A stretch of DNA of 64,000 nucleotides from Nageia nagi (lineage: Eukaryota > Pinophyta). Of the stretch, positions 32,477 to 44,220 are shown piece after piece. A program made the translations under genes and the position numbers. The stretch's first letter is position 1. Every line of letters begins with the position of its first letter. The stretch is from positions 164,486,001 to 164,550,000 of the forward strand of contig JBITNC010000001.1 of NCBI GenBank assembly GCA_050084985.1, given 5' to 3'. The notes below the pieces were generated by a model, which had not been told where the DNA came from, made no database searches, and saw nothing but the letters and a program-made list of their open reading frames with translations.

Positions 32477-32974
32477 TATTAGAATTTAGAATGCATATTT
32501 GTAAGGTCATTTAATGTAATTCACTTAATACTTAAGTATTTAGTGAACGTGATAATATAACTTGTCTTACACTCCATCTCATGAGCATGCCTTTGGGTAA
32601 AAGGGTGATGCATGTCATGAATTTGTACAATGGTTAATAGGGTGATTAAAGGGATGATTTTTGCCTATAAATAGAAGGCCCTCTCTTTGATATTATACAC
32701 TTGGAGAAGCATGAAAATGCTTATCTTGTAGAGTTGTAAGAATTCTCTTGTAGGAATTTTGTAGGAGAATTATTGTAGAAGAATTCTTGAGAACTTGTAG
32801 GAGAGTTCACTTGTGATAAATAATATAAAAGATGACCTTCAAGTGGATGTACTCCCATGATGGAGGAACCACTATATATGGCATGTCTCATTGTGCATGA
32901 AATTATTTTTTTGTGTTGAATATTTATGGAATCCTTCAAGGTGATATTGGTTATAGAATCCTTCAATTCCATCA
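32477..32974 (+). repeat. Copia-4 3' LTR
   Basis: Pairs with 18375-18888; visible indels (for example a block near 18435-18455 missing here) and many substitutions. TATA box at 32666-32674. Followed by AAGTC at 32975-32979. Confidence 0.92.
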
Positions 32975-32979
32975 AAGTC

Positions 32980-34467
32980 TACATTTAAATTTCATCCCCT
33001 TTAGTATGTAAGTACATGACACCAAATCTTGTTGGTTGATGAATTTCATACTACATCCAAGTTTATATATAATATTTTTGCAAGGGATGTGAATTGATTT
33101 CATCATTTCAAACATTGAGAATGTTCTTATGGAGATTATTAGTTATGCAAATTAATGGTGCATGCAAAGAATATGAGGTCTAGATGCAAGGTATACAAGT
33201 AATGTTGGTAGTGAGGAAGCCATCAAACTATTTGAACAAATGGGATATGTAGGCATCCAAATGAAATGAAAGATAAATAGAATATCAATAACACCAAAAT
33301 TTTGTAGTGTAGAATTTGCTTAGTACCTTGACCAATTTGTAGGTAACGGTGATTTGAATTATCCACCTTTTGCTTCTTGCCTTCCTTTGTTTGCTCATAT
33401 TTATTAGGTTTGTTGCCAATTCATGACTGATTATTATACCCATAATGAATAAAATTACACAATACATATATGGTTAACCTTTTTGGTTATAAAATATAAA
33501 TAACATGCTAATAAATCTTGATTGTTGTAGTGTGGATTGGTTTGCTTTATACCTTGACCAATTACAAGCAATGATGATGGAGTAATTCCAAATGAAACCC
33601 TAACCTTTCCTTGCCTTTCACCTATGCTTAGTACCTTGATAAGTTTGGTGATGTCCAAATCTTGGGTTGATCAATGTCTTGCCCTCCTCACCTCATTTTC
33701 TTGTGATGCTTGATTATGGTTATTTACAAACCCTAATTCAATTATTTTCTCACTCTCCTTGCCTATTTTTCTTATTGTTAGGTTTTACTCTTACCTTCCT
33801 CACCTCATATGTGCTTTTATTAATTTGCTTTAGTTTATTTTGAAGTGACATGTGTTCATGCAAAGATTTTTTATTTTAAGTGTAAATTTTTAAGATATTT
33901 TTTGTTTGTCATAGTCTTTTATATGAGGGCAGCTATAATACCATCATTAAAATCCATCATCTAATATATTTTATGATGGTGGTTTAAAGGACTCATTAAA
34001 ATCATCATTTAATATCTATATAATGATTATAAATCATCATAAATTAGTCATCGTCAAAGCTTTATTTTCTTATAATACATATTCATAAGTACATCATATC
34101 ACATTTTTTTTATGCTAAGTTTTTCTTATTTCAAAACTTAGCTTAAAAAGGGTCAATTGTAAACACCCTAAAATTACATATTTATCTTGTCTATGTGATA
34201 TATTATAAAAATCATGATCAAAAATCATTTAATAACATCACTGAGCAAAATTATCAAAACCACTTATATCATAATTGGTCTATCAATCCTATAATCAGCC
34301 TATCGATCTAGCATATCCTCTAGTTGGCCTACTGATTGATAGTTGACCTACTAATCATAAAATAATTATCTATAAAAGTCATTTCAAGTATCATTTTACT
34401 AATAAAATGAACATGAAAATACTAGTTAATTAAAATTATGAGCATTCTATATCAAAGCATTTGAGTA
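32980..34467. other. Spacer between Copia-4 and Gypsy-5
   Basis: 32980-33060 is the remainder of the ~470 bp repeat unit cut by Copia-4. 33290-33720 has three imperfect copies of a CTTAGTACCTTGACCAATT block. A string AAAAAGGGTCAAT followed by TGTAAACACCCTA at about 34153-34180 looks like a purine tract and the start of another Gypsy-type LTR, interrupted by Gypsy-5 (low confidence). 34463-34467 (GAGTA) is the target duplication of Gypsy-5. Apart from the PPR-like relic at 33201 I see no gene. Confidence 0.5.
33201..33269 (+). pseudogene. Possible PPR repeat relic
   Basis: The frame reads NVGSEEAIKLFEQMGYVGIQ then MK and TGA. GS-EEAIKLFEQM-x4-GI matches the core of a pentatricopeptide repeat. 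It is only about 22 residues, so a chance match is possible. No start, no neighbouring repeats in frame. Confidence 0.35.
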
Positions 34468-37151
34468 TGTAGACACTTAAAATAAACCCTATCTTTAATT
34501 AAATAAATAAATAAATAAAACAAGTATTTTTTCCAATATATATCACATTAAAATAATTGTTGATTAAGATTGTGTAATATATGCGTCGTGAACAATCTTA
34601 ACCAAAGTAAATCAAGAACATACTATGGGGATAGTCTAATTTTCGGAGAAAGTCGATTCAGGAAAGGAAATAAAAAGAAGTAGAGTGTGAGGAATTTAAG
34701 CAAAAGGCTTAGAGTAACAAGAGAGAAAGCAAAGGAGGATCACTAGTTCAGTGCAGGCTTTCACAATGTGTGAAACCTTGGCCTGAATCTAGTGTAGCAG
34801 CTACAGTACAAGCTTTCACTCTATAATAGTTTCCCAGCTTTACTCTACCATGTAGCAGACACAATTATACTAGCAATTCATAATTATCATTCAGAAAACA
34901 AGCCAAGCTACCACGATGTAACCAAATTAAGAATGATAATTACGAATGCTAGATAAGAAAGGTCAAGATGGTTTTATATTACTGATAAAAACTACAGGCC
35001 TTCGAGAATAAATATAAGGAGTAATACTAGGTTTTCGATCCTTGTTTCCTTATACTGCAGTAATGACAGTTACAAGAATTGCAGAACAAAAACATTTACA
35101 AAAATGGCTTCAAGATTCTACATTCTGGAATGCTCTACTTACCGGCTCCGGCTATTTGATCATTCCTTGATGACCTCATCATTTTTGGGACTTGATTTCA
35201 CTAAAAAATGTGAACATTATTCTCCCTGTGACATCATCTTCATACTTCCAGAATGCTCTACTTACCGGCTCCAGCTATTTGATCATTCCTTGATGACCTC
35301 ATCACTTTTGGGACCCAGTTTCATTTAAAAATGTGAACATTATTCTCCCTATGACATCATCATTTCTACATTCCAGAATGCTCTACTTATCGGCTCCAAC
35401 TATTTGATCATTCCTTGATGATCTCATCACTTTTGGGACCTGGTTTCATTCAAAAATGTGAACATTATTCTCCTTGTGACATCATCTTCATACTTCTGAA
35501 ATGCTCTACCTACCAGCTCTGGCTATTTGATCACTCCTTAATGACCTCATCACTTCCGGGACCCAGTTTCATTCAAAAATGTGAACATCATTCTCCTTGT
35601 GATGTCATCGTCTCTACATTCTGGAATGCTCTACTCACCGGCTTCAGCTATTTGGTCACTCTTTATTGATCTCATCATCTTCAAAACCCAGGCTTTTCTA
35701 CAACTGAGCTTTATCATTTCCTTTCGGAATGCTCTACTCATCGGCTCCGACTATTTGGTCACTCTTTGCTGACCTCATCATCTCTGGAACCTGGGCTTTT
35801 CTACAACTGAGCTTTATCATTTCCTTCTGGAATGCTTTACTCATCGACTCCGGTTATTTGATCATTCCTTGCTGACCTCATCATCTCTGGAACCCAATCT
35901 TTACCAAAATGTGACTATCTTTATCCTCTGTGATGTCATCATTTTATTTCGAAATGCTTTACTTCCAGAACACTTAATTTACAGGCTCTGGCTTCTTCGA
36001 TTATGTCTTGCTAACCTCACCTTTTTTGAAACCCAGGCTTTTCCACAACTGAGCTTTATCCTTTCTTATGTGATGTCATCATTTCATTTCAGAACGCTTT
36101 ATTTACTAACTCCGACCTATTTTATTTATTCCAGAAAAACTCTCGAGGATCTTAAAATGAACTCATGATTGCAAGTAAAGTACATCGGGGCTTTAATAAA
36201 GAATTTATTATATTATTGGATCAATCTTTTTGAAAACATATATAAAACAAGTGGTCTTACGACCCTTGTCATTAAAAAATGACCATAGAGCGACCATTCT
36301 AATGTTAATATATATAATCGCTAAAAAATCGATGACGATCCATGAATAGTTAAACAACAAACAAATCTAAGCCTGGAATAGCCTAGTACGTATAATTTGT
36401 AATCATGGATACAGATGGAAGATAACAACACCTCAAAATTTAGTTCGAGAGGTTACCTGGAATCTTGGGATGCCAAAACAAATGAATAACAAACCTTGAA
36501 GCTTATAAATTGAAGCTTTGTACGTGAACAAAGGGACCCAATCTTACTATAGTGAAGCTCTACCGAAATTAAATCAGGAGATTATTAGCAAAAGGTTGTA
36601 AGCTTGATTAATAGCAAATCTCATATCAACTATATTTCCATATTATGTTATTCATTTGCTGATTAATGTATATGAATAGGTATGCTTTTGATGCTTTGTT
36701 CATTTTTTGTGTGTAGGGTCAATACAGAAAAAGAATGATGGAAGTAAGCGTGAAAGAGAACAACAAGGAATAGATAAAAATACTTCAAAATTCTGTGAAT
36801 ATTACTCTAGTGTATACAGAGCCGATCATTGATGATTCAAAGATTGGTCGACGATGATTCACCAGATCGATAACAAAGGCCAAAGGTTTACAACGAACAC
36901 AATGATGGTGTAGAGAATGCAGAGTCGTGCTTCAATTGTTACCGATCCGCACTGATTATTACCAATCCCCAACGATCGCTATCGATGCTGATTAAAACAG
37001 ATCAATAAAAACTCGCATTTTGTATTCAAATACTTTAGAATATAATATCATTCTTATTATTGATGTGTATTATCGAATATGTTCATGATTAATTATTTTG
37101 AATGATTTATCTGTCTAAATTACATTTTAGGTTCATAATTTGATATACACA
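34468..37151 (+). repeat. Gypsy-5 5' LTR
   Basis: Direct repeat of 51403-54069. Contains an array of ~120 bp repeats (35104-36130). The remaining parts are AT-rich with ATCGA-containing stretches near 36300 and 36830-36990. Length is far above typical Copia or short Gypsy LTRs. Confidence 0.96.
35104..36130 (+). repeat. Tandem repeat array inside the Gypsy-5 5' LTR
   Basis: About nine units of ~110-125 bp built from GAATGCTCTACTTACCGGCT, CTATTTGATCATTCCTTGATG, ACCTCATCA and, in most units, TGACATCA or TGATGTCA (35229, 35352, 35477, 35600, 35931, 36071). Open frames across it are a by-product of the repeat. TGACGTCA is the palindromic core recognised by many plant bZIP/TGA factors, so this may be an ancestral enhancer array (inference). 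Confidence 0.85.
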
Positions 37152-37154
37152 ATC

Positions 37155-37173
37155 TGGTGCTAGAAGGAGGGCC
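37155..37173 (+). promoter_or_regulatory. Primer-binding site of Gypsy-5
   Basis: TGGTGCTAGAAGGAGGGCC starts three bases after the LTR. TGGTGC... is a common start of Gypsy primer sites (tRNA 3' CCA pairing). I do not assign the tRNA. Confidence 0.75.
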
Positions 37174-38903
37174 CCTTGCATGCATTTCAGAAAATTGAAG
37201 CAAAAATAGGATCAATTGCATATTGTTTTGGTTTTATTTTTAAATCTATTTGCATCTTGTGGAATCAGATACTAACTTACTCTATTTGATCTGTTGCTTT
37301 ATTTTTTGTTTTCTATGTTCTCTGGATCATCGACTACCGTACTATAGTCGGCAACGATCTCTGAAAAAAGGTATGTTTTCTAATTTGACCTATATACAGT
37401 AAGTGTAATTATATATTTAAAATGACAGTTGGTAAAACTGTGTGTGATCTCTTTGCTTAGAGTGCATTTAGGAAATGGGTAGTGAAAAGGTTAAATGCAT
37501 TTGTTATTAATTTATTTTATGTATAATGTTATGTATTTATTTTTAATGTTTTGGGTTAAGGGTACGTATACATTAAATACTTTTTATCTTATCTAATTAT
37601 GCTCTCCCTTTGCACTTCGTGCGATCTAAGGTGATCAGAATAGACTTGATAAGGAGGGGTAATTAATTATTCTTTTCTTTTATATTCACATTATCATTGA
37701 TTTGGTTAATTTATCCACATATAATCACCTCTTACCAAGTCTGCCCTTACCACTCCATTGGAGGTCGAAGGGATATGTGACTCTTGGAGGAGTAAATGAA
37801 TCACACTTAATTTGGAATGAACCTAAGGTAAATAAATCAGGTTTTCGGGTAGTATAAATCATATTAAAAAGTTAATGAATTGGGGGAATTCGAATACATT
37901 AAGTAATTTCACTTGACAAACTATGCTCTCACTTTTGCGCTTTATGCGACCTTAAGTGATCAGAAATAAGTTAAGTGAAAGAGGTAAAATTTATTCACAT
38001 TTCATTTTTGGAAATATACTTCACATTAAAACTCTTAAAGATGTCTGCCCTTACCACTCCATTGGAGGTCGAAGGGATATATGACTCTTGGAGGAGTAAT
38101 TGAACCTCACTTAACTAATCTATACACACTTAACGGCTTCTTATCAAGTCTGCTCTTACCACTCCATTGGAGGTCGAAGAGATATGTGACTAGTAAGAAG
38201 AGGGAATTTACCACACATAATACTTCCACAGCTGGAAGGGGTTAATGAACATCATTAATAGACTGGATAATGAATCACATTATAATTAAAAAGAATAACG
38301 GGGTTTACTAAGGTCAATACTCACTTAAAATAAACTTTGATTGCATCACATTAAGATCAAGATAAGTAAATGGACATGAATGTTTGGGAGGCTAGTATGC
38401 ATAAATGTATCTTACTTGTTTAAATGCATTTCATAAGGCTTTAAGAAATAATTGAACATTAACGAGTTGGATGTCACTACCAACCGTTAATTCTTACTTC
38501 TTTATCACCACCGACATAATGCACTTGAAACTATAGAGCCAATTACACTTGGAAGTGATGACCAAGGTAACTTTCCTTTAGGTAGGAGTCAAAAAAGGAG
38601 ACTCATTTAGAACCAAGCCAAAAGCCATAGAAACTTGTAAATGTTAGAATTACCCAACCTATCTTGTTTAACACTTGACTAGTCAAAACAAACTAGGAAA
38701 ATTAAAAAGATTAAAAATAAACAACCCATATCGTTCATTTAATTTAGACATTAAAATATGCGAAAAAGTTAAAGAAGATAATCACATCACTAAAAGTAAG
38801 TTTGCATATAGGATGTTTGTGCATTAAATTATTTTTTCAAAAATATGATCTAAAAGATAAAAATAGAGTTTTTTGTTTACGATGTTTGTTTATGATATTT
38901 AAA
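37174..38903 (+). other. Gypsy-5 leader with repeats
   Basis: Non-coding. A composite repeat is present twice: ATGCTCTCNCTTTTGC...GCGACCTNAAGTGATCAGAA, then CTGCCCTTACCACTCCATTG and GAGGTCGAAGGGATATGTGA. The copies are at 37600-37830 and 37920-38110, with a third partial copy at 38147-38200. The rest is AT-rich. Confidence 0.65.
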
Positions 38904-40391
38904 ATGGTTCAAACTAGAAGTATGACCGCTAAGAAAATGTGAGAAAATCCATTTGAAATGTAAGAAATAGATTCAGACAACATGGATTTGATAGAATATT
39001 CGGTTAGGAGGCCACCTCCTTTAGATGAATCAAATTCACAGGTAGTTCGTTATTTAGGTAAAGATGGTGATTATGGTTATAATCAATCTAGATCACAAAA
39101 AAAAATTATAGATAATCCTCTCACAAGGAATGGAACGCAAGTGTTAGAAGAAGAACTGATTGAAATTCATCGTTGCCTAGCTAAGCATAGGGGTATTCCT
39201 AAGACATCTTTTAGTTTATTGGGAGATGTAGAAAAAATAGACCAAAAGAGTGATAACTTAGAAATTGACGAGGCTAAATCTCGGGCCAGAACCATAGCGG
39301 TACCACAGACTGAGCCATATAAAATTAAATATGAAAGAATCAATCGTCAATTATCAGATGGTCGAAGAGTCAGTTCTTCAATTCAAAAGGAAGGATCTTC
39401 TTTTTCTTTTGAATTAGGAAGAAAGGAAGCATCAATAAAACAAACATAAAAATCTTATTCCACAAAAGAAGGATCAAATAGAAGGACATCTAAGTTTAAA
39501 GTAGAAGAGATACCTTCTTATGAAGAACTACAAAAATGATAATTATATAAAACAACAGCTGGTAAAAGATTCACGGAAGTATATGCTGAGAATATTAAAA
39601 GGGCTGCAGACATGCAATATATTTTAGAGGAAGAAAAAAGAAAAGCCGATGAACTTATTAAATTGCAAGAATAAGAGGATAAATTAGAAGAAATGGAAGA
39701 TAAATTTCTTAGAGATAAAAGAAAATTCATGGAACAAGAACAAGCAAAGAAAGAAAGAAACGAATTCTTGGAACAAGAAAAGAAAAGACTTCATAAAGAG
39801 CACGAGATTCAACTTCGTTTACAAGAATTACAACTTAAAGAATTAGAAAATGAAAAAATAAAAAGGGAACAATATCTATGTATGGAGAAAGAGAAACAAA
39901 GACAGTGGGATGAATATCAAAAAATAAGGAATTTGAAACTAGAAACTCCTGAAGGAAGTCAAATACAAAGATATCGAGATCCTTACTTAGATAAACAAGA
40001 ATCGCTGGATAGAGAGACAGCCATTTTATTACAAAAGGAAATGGAAAAGGAATTAGAACTTCAAAAATTATATGATAAACAAAAGCAAGATTCTATTAAA
40101 AGTTGGTTTGAACAAACCTAAAATCAAACAAGACAACCTGATTATAAGGGAAGAGATCTACATGAAAAAGGGATATCCCAAAAACCTTCTAGAATCCCTA
40201 TTCCACAACGACATTCACCTCTTAAAATATTACCTCCACCACCATCAGAAATTTCTTCTGACTATGAGTCTTACATTTCAAGATCAATTTCGAAAAAGGA
40301 TCCAAATACTCGGAGACATCATAGGCACACTCAAGGTCATAGAACTGATAAAGAATTAGAAAACTTTATGAAGGATTTTATAAATTGAGAA
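38904..40391 (+). pseudogene. Gypsy-5 amino-terminal extension of gag with a long coiled coil
   Basis: ATG at 38904 gives MVQTRSMTAKKM. The same frame runs to gag without frameshift but with stops at 38940, 38961, 39447, 39537, 39540, 39672, 40119 and about 40386. Each is TGA, TAA or TAG replacing what would be CGA, CAA or CAG. The first ~180 residues are polar. Residues encoded by about 39500-40110 are extremely rich in E, K, Q and R with heptad-like leucines (EEMEDKFLRDKRKF, LRLQELQLKELENEK), a predicted coiled coil. It could be a gag domain or a separate upstream ORF as known for some Tat elements. Function unknown. Confidence 0.8.
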
Positions 40392-41567
40392 ATGAATGTT
40401 CAAGGACTTCAAAAGTTAAATTACAAGAATATTTGCAATGAGCCTATTCATCCAAGTGTTCCAAAAAAGAAACTACCATATAGGTTTGAATTTCCTAAAA
40501 TAGAGCCATTTAAAGGAAGAGAAGACCCCAAAGAACACTTGAGAAAATTTACATTTTCTAGTTATCAGATAGCTAATGATGATTCATTAATGTTACGCAT
40601 ATTTCCTATGACACTCGCAGGCCAAGCTTTGGATTGGTATAATAGTTTACCTATGCATAGTTTATATACGTTCGAACAATTGGCTAATCAATTTCTTGAA
40701 CATTTTAGAATCAATATTAAAGAAAAATCTTCAATTATGGATCTTATGAGATTGCAACAATTTCCTGATGAAACCATACAAGATTACATCTCAAGATGGC
40801 GAGCTATACTCACTAGTATGCCTTATACAATACCACAGGAGGAGTTAGTTAAATTATTCAGTCAAAGCTGTTTAAGACCAATAGCTAGTGTTCTTCAAAT
40901 TCAACAACATAAAACTTTTGAAGAAGCTATTGCTCAGGCAGTAGTTATAGAAAGAGTTAAAATTCAAGATGGAGAGTTAAAACTCAAGAAAAAAGAATAT
41001 AAAAAAAGTAATCAAAATGAGAACATTAGTAAACAACCACAAAATAATCAAATAGCTACGATAGAAAATTATGGTTCTTCTTCAAAAATAGAAGAAAGTG
41101 CTGAACCTAAACCTAAAAGAAATTTTACCCCATTATCAGAACCATTAGCTGAAATACTTAAAAAATTATGTGATAATGGTATGATTACATTACCTGATAT
41201 AAGGCCTGAAAATCTTAATGCTAAAGAAAGTAAATGGTATAAGGAAAATGAATTTTGTGCTTATCATAGGCAAAAGGGACATAATACAAATAGATGTCGA
41301 ACTTTACAGCACAAAATTCAAGACTTGATAGATAGTCGAAAGATAGATGTGGATAATCCTGTTGTACCTTCAAATCAAAATCTAGGGATATATCAAAACC
41401 CCTTACCTTCACATCAGGCTAATAATGTGGCAACTATCCCAAATCAACTTAACTATACAAGGGATAATAAGGATATACCATTTATAGGAACTATAGATGA
41501 TTCAATACATATGATTGGTATAGCCACCAGAGCACAACAATATCAGAATAAACAGGATAATCCTTGA
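40392..41567 (+). pseudogene. Gypsy-5 gag: capsid and zinc-knuckle region
   Basis: 391 open codons. PYRFEFPKIEPFKGREDPKE, ALDWYNSLP, TFEQLANQFLEHF and MRLQQFPDETIQDYISRW form the Retrotrans_gag fold. Near the end, FCAYHRQKGHNTNRCRTLQ is the C-Y-H-x-x-x-G-H-x-x-x-x-C knuckle typical of Tat gag. It forms the particle and binds RNA. The open stretch ends at a TGA after QDNP, which continues in frame into the protease region. Confidence 0.93.
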
Positions 41568-42776
41568 AAAAATCAATCGACATCAAACCCAATTAATATA
41601 CAACCTATACCTCCTCCGTAGCAACCTAAAGTTTCAATAAAAGGTGCTCTTCAACGACAGTTAAAAATGTCTCTAGTAAAGATGACCTTATTTGAATTAT
41701 CACAACAGTCTGAGAGTTATAGGGAAGCTATGAATCAAATTCTACAAGAAATTCAAGTGGATATTAGTAACCCCAATAACTTCATTTCAATAGTTGAAAG
41801 TTTGAGAATATCTCAACAACCTAGTATCACCTTCTATGAACAAGAAAAATTAAATAACGATGGATCAAGCAGACTTGATCCACCCTTACATATAATTGGT
41901 AAAGTAGATGGAAAATTATTTAAAAGAATTTTAATAGATGAGGGTTCAACCATAAATATAATTTCAGACACTGCATATAAAAAGCCGAATTTACCAGAAT
42001 CAATTATTTTAGCTCCTTTGCAAATTAGAGCTTTTAATGATGCAGTGTGTTCAACCTTGGGATCGATAGTGCTGCCAATTACAGTAGGTGCTAAAACCGT
42101 TCAAACTTTATTACATATAATTGAAGGAAATATTATACAATATAATATTCTTTTAGGACGTCCATGGATTAGAGAAATGCAATGTGTTCCATCAACTTAT
42201 CATGGATGTTTAAAGTACATCTACAAGGATAAAGTTCATTGTGTGTTTAAAGACCCAGATCCTTATTCACATTGTAATTTAATTTTTGATACAAATGAAG
42301 TGACATTACCATCTCCCAATCTATTGACTATCTTAATGAACAAAAATATGAATCAATCTAAAGTCATAAAAGTAAAAAATGATATAGTTATACAAGATAA
42401 AGATACTTGGGAAAAAGTTGCTAAAACTTTAGATGAAAAGCATGGAGCGTCTTCATCAAAACAAGTAAATACTACATATAATAATAACCCATCCGATGTA
42501 TATCCAGTAAAAATTAAATTAAGGGATTTAGGGATGGGAGAATATGATATAGATGATGTGGTATTTAGTATACCTTCATCATAAGAAATGGGAAGATTAT
42601 CTAAATCACCGAGTGTGATTGGACAAATAGTGCCTTTAGGAGAAATACCTACTCAAATAATGTTCATCTATGCGGGAATAGTAGATCCTATATCAACAAT
42701 ATCCAATCAAATATATGAAGGATATTTCAATAATGATATGAAATTTTATCGCCATGTTCAAGAACATTTGTCTTAA
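41568..42776 (+). pseudogene. Gypsy-5 aspartic protease region
   Basis: Same frame as gag, with stops at 41565, 41619 and 42582 only. The retropepsin core is IGKVDGKLFKRILIDEGSTI, with the active-site D in IDEGS (DEG rather than DTG/DSG). It is followed by LGRPWIREMQ, the conserved flap and ILGRPW motif seen in Tat elements. The terminal part (42588-42776) links to the G-patch-like region. Confidence 0.88.
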
Positions 42777-43618
42777 ACTATTTTAACAAATGTAATTGGC
42801 AAGGACAAGGATTGGGTCGGTATGAACAAGGTCCCCGAGAAATAATTGAATTACAATAACAAGATCCTACTGATAAAAGTGGATTAGGTTATAAGAATGG
42901 ATATAAAAATCTTGATAAATTAGAAAATTTAGAAGAAGAAAATTTGGATTATATCGAAGAAATCTTAGAGAAAAAATTCATAATGCAAGAAGTTGTTGAT
43001 ATAAGTGAAGGATAATTAAGTGAAATGGATGTCTTAGAAGGTGTTGAAAGGCTCTTTATTAATAATATTGAGCCACTCTGGAGTCATTTGGGTTTACCAA
43101 GACATATACAAGAAAAAATAAATAAAAATGTCGAATCATCAATCGTTTCATATACATATATACCATCGGTAAATATGGTTACAATAAAAGAAAATGATAT
43201 TGAAGATCAAAATAATGAACGAATAGATGAAGTTAATGAAAATCAAAATTTAATCAAAATAATAGCCAATACTTCTTCAGATGAAATGATTGCTGATTTC
43301 TCTCTTATATCATCCAATCCTTCGGTACATGAATTCAAAAATGTAGATCACATACTTGGTTCCTACGAAAATCAAGTATGCACGAATGAACAAACTCAAG
43401 AATACGATGAAGAATATAGTATTAATGACAATAGCTGGATACCAGTACCAAATCAATTAGAAGAAGGGTCGCATATGCTTACTAAAAAGGTTTTAGAAAT
43501 AAATATTAGTAATGATCCTCAAAATCCTAAAATTATTCAATTAGGAGAAAACCTCACGGAAAATGAACAAGAAAAAATTATAACCTTATTAAAAGAACGA
43601 GAAAAGGTATTTGCATGA
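42777..43618 (+). pseudogene. Gypsy-5 G-patch-like and linker region before RT
   Basis: The frame shifts near 42790. The new frame gives NWQGQGLGRYEQGPRE, then DKSGLGYKNGY, a glycine pattern like a G-patch motif that follows the protease in many retroelements. It has TAA stops at about 42858 and 43013. 43025-43618 continues as an acidic linker with ENDIEDQNNERIDEVNENQN and ends LLKEREKVFA with TGA in place of tryptophan (VFAW), just before the RT domain. Confidence 0.8.
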
Positions 43619-44220
43619 TCATATGTAGACATGCTTGGGATAGATCCTAAATTAGTAGTACATAATTTAGCATTAAAGCCTGATGCTAAACCCGTTAAAC
43701 AAAAATTGCGTAAGATGCATCCTACTATAGCATTAATGGTAAAACAAGAACTCCAAAAATTATTAGAAGCCAAATTTATACAACCTATAGATTATTCAGA
43801 TTGGATATCTAATATGGTACCTATGAAAAAACCAAGTGGAAAAATAAGAATATGCACAGATTTTCGTGATCTTAACAAAGCTTGTCCTAAAGATGATTTC
43901 CCACTACCTAGCATCGACAATCTGGTAGATTCAACAGTAGGACATGATATGTTATCATTGATGGACGGGTTTTCTGGTTATAATCAAATAAAAATAGCTA
44001 CTAAAGATCAATATAAAACGGCTTTTATAACTCCTTGGGGTACCTTTTGTTATAAAGTTATGCCTTTTGGATTGAAAAATACCGGGGCAACTTATCAAAA
44101 AGCTATGACTTATATATTCCATGACTATATGCACAACATAGTAGAAGATTATGTCGATGATTTGTTGGTTAGATCTAAATATCGAGTAGATCATGGAAAA
44201 TATCTAATTAAAGTCTTAGA
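43619..44220 (+). pseudogene. Gypsy-5 reverse transcriptase, amino part
   Basis: Contains the classic Ty3/Gypsy RT blocks: HNLALKPDAKPVKQKLRKM, KIRICTDFRDLNKACPKDDFP, PSIDNLVDSTVGHDMLSLMDGF, SGYNQIKIATKDQYKTAFITP, WGTFCYKVMPFGLKNTGATYQ and the catalytic YVDD in EDYVDDLLVRS. It reads to a frameshift near 44216. Confidence 0.94.

Larger units (their letters stand above)
18375..32974 (+). mobile_element. Copia-4: older, coding-poor Copia-type element hosting Copia-3
   Basis: LTRs at 18375-18888 (514 bp) and 32477-32974 (498 bp), flanked by AAGTC at 18370-18374 and 32975-32979. LTR ends resemble the Copia-1/2/3 family (TATTAGAATTTA... and ...AATTCCATCA, the usual TG having become TA in both). 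A TGGTATTAGA primer site and a TTAAGAGGGAG purine tract are in place. Excluding Copia-3, the interior is about 4.3 kb and shows no gag, RT or integrase motifs; it does carry an AGD/ACAP gene fragment. It is therefore probably a non-autonomous derivative. LTRs are clearly more diverged than those of Copia-3, consistent with nesting order. Confidence 0.93.

Noticed and set aside
35104-36168. Series of plus-strand frames in the Gypsy LTR (also 52027-52707)
   Set aside because: They come from the ~120 bp tandem repeat, which keeps frames open periodically; LTRs are not coding.
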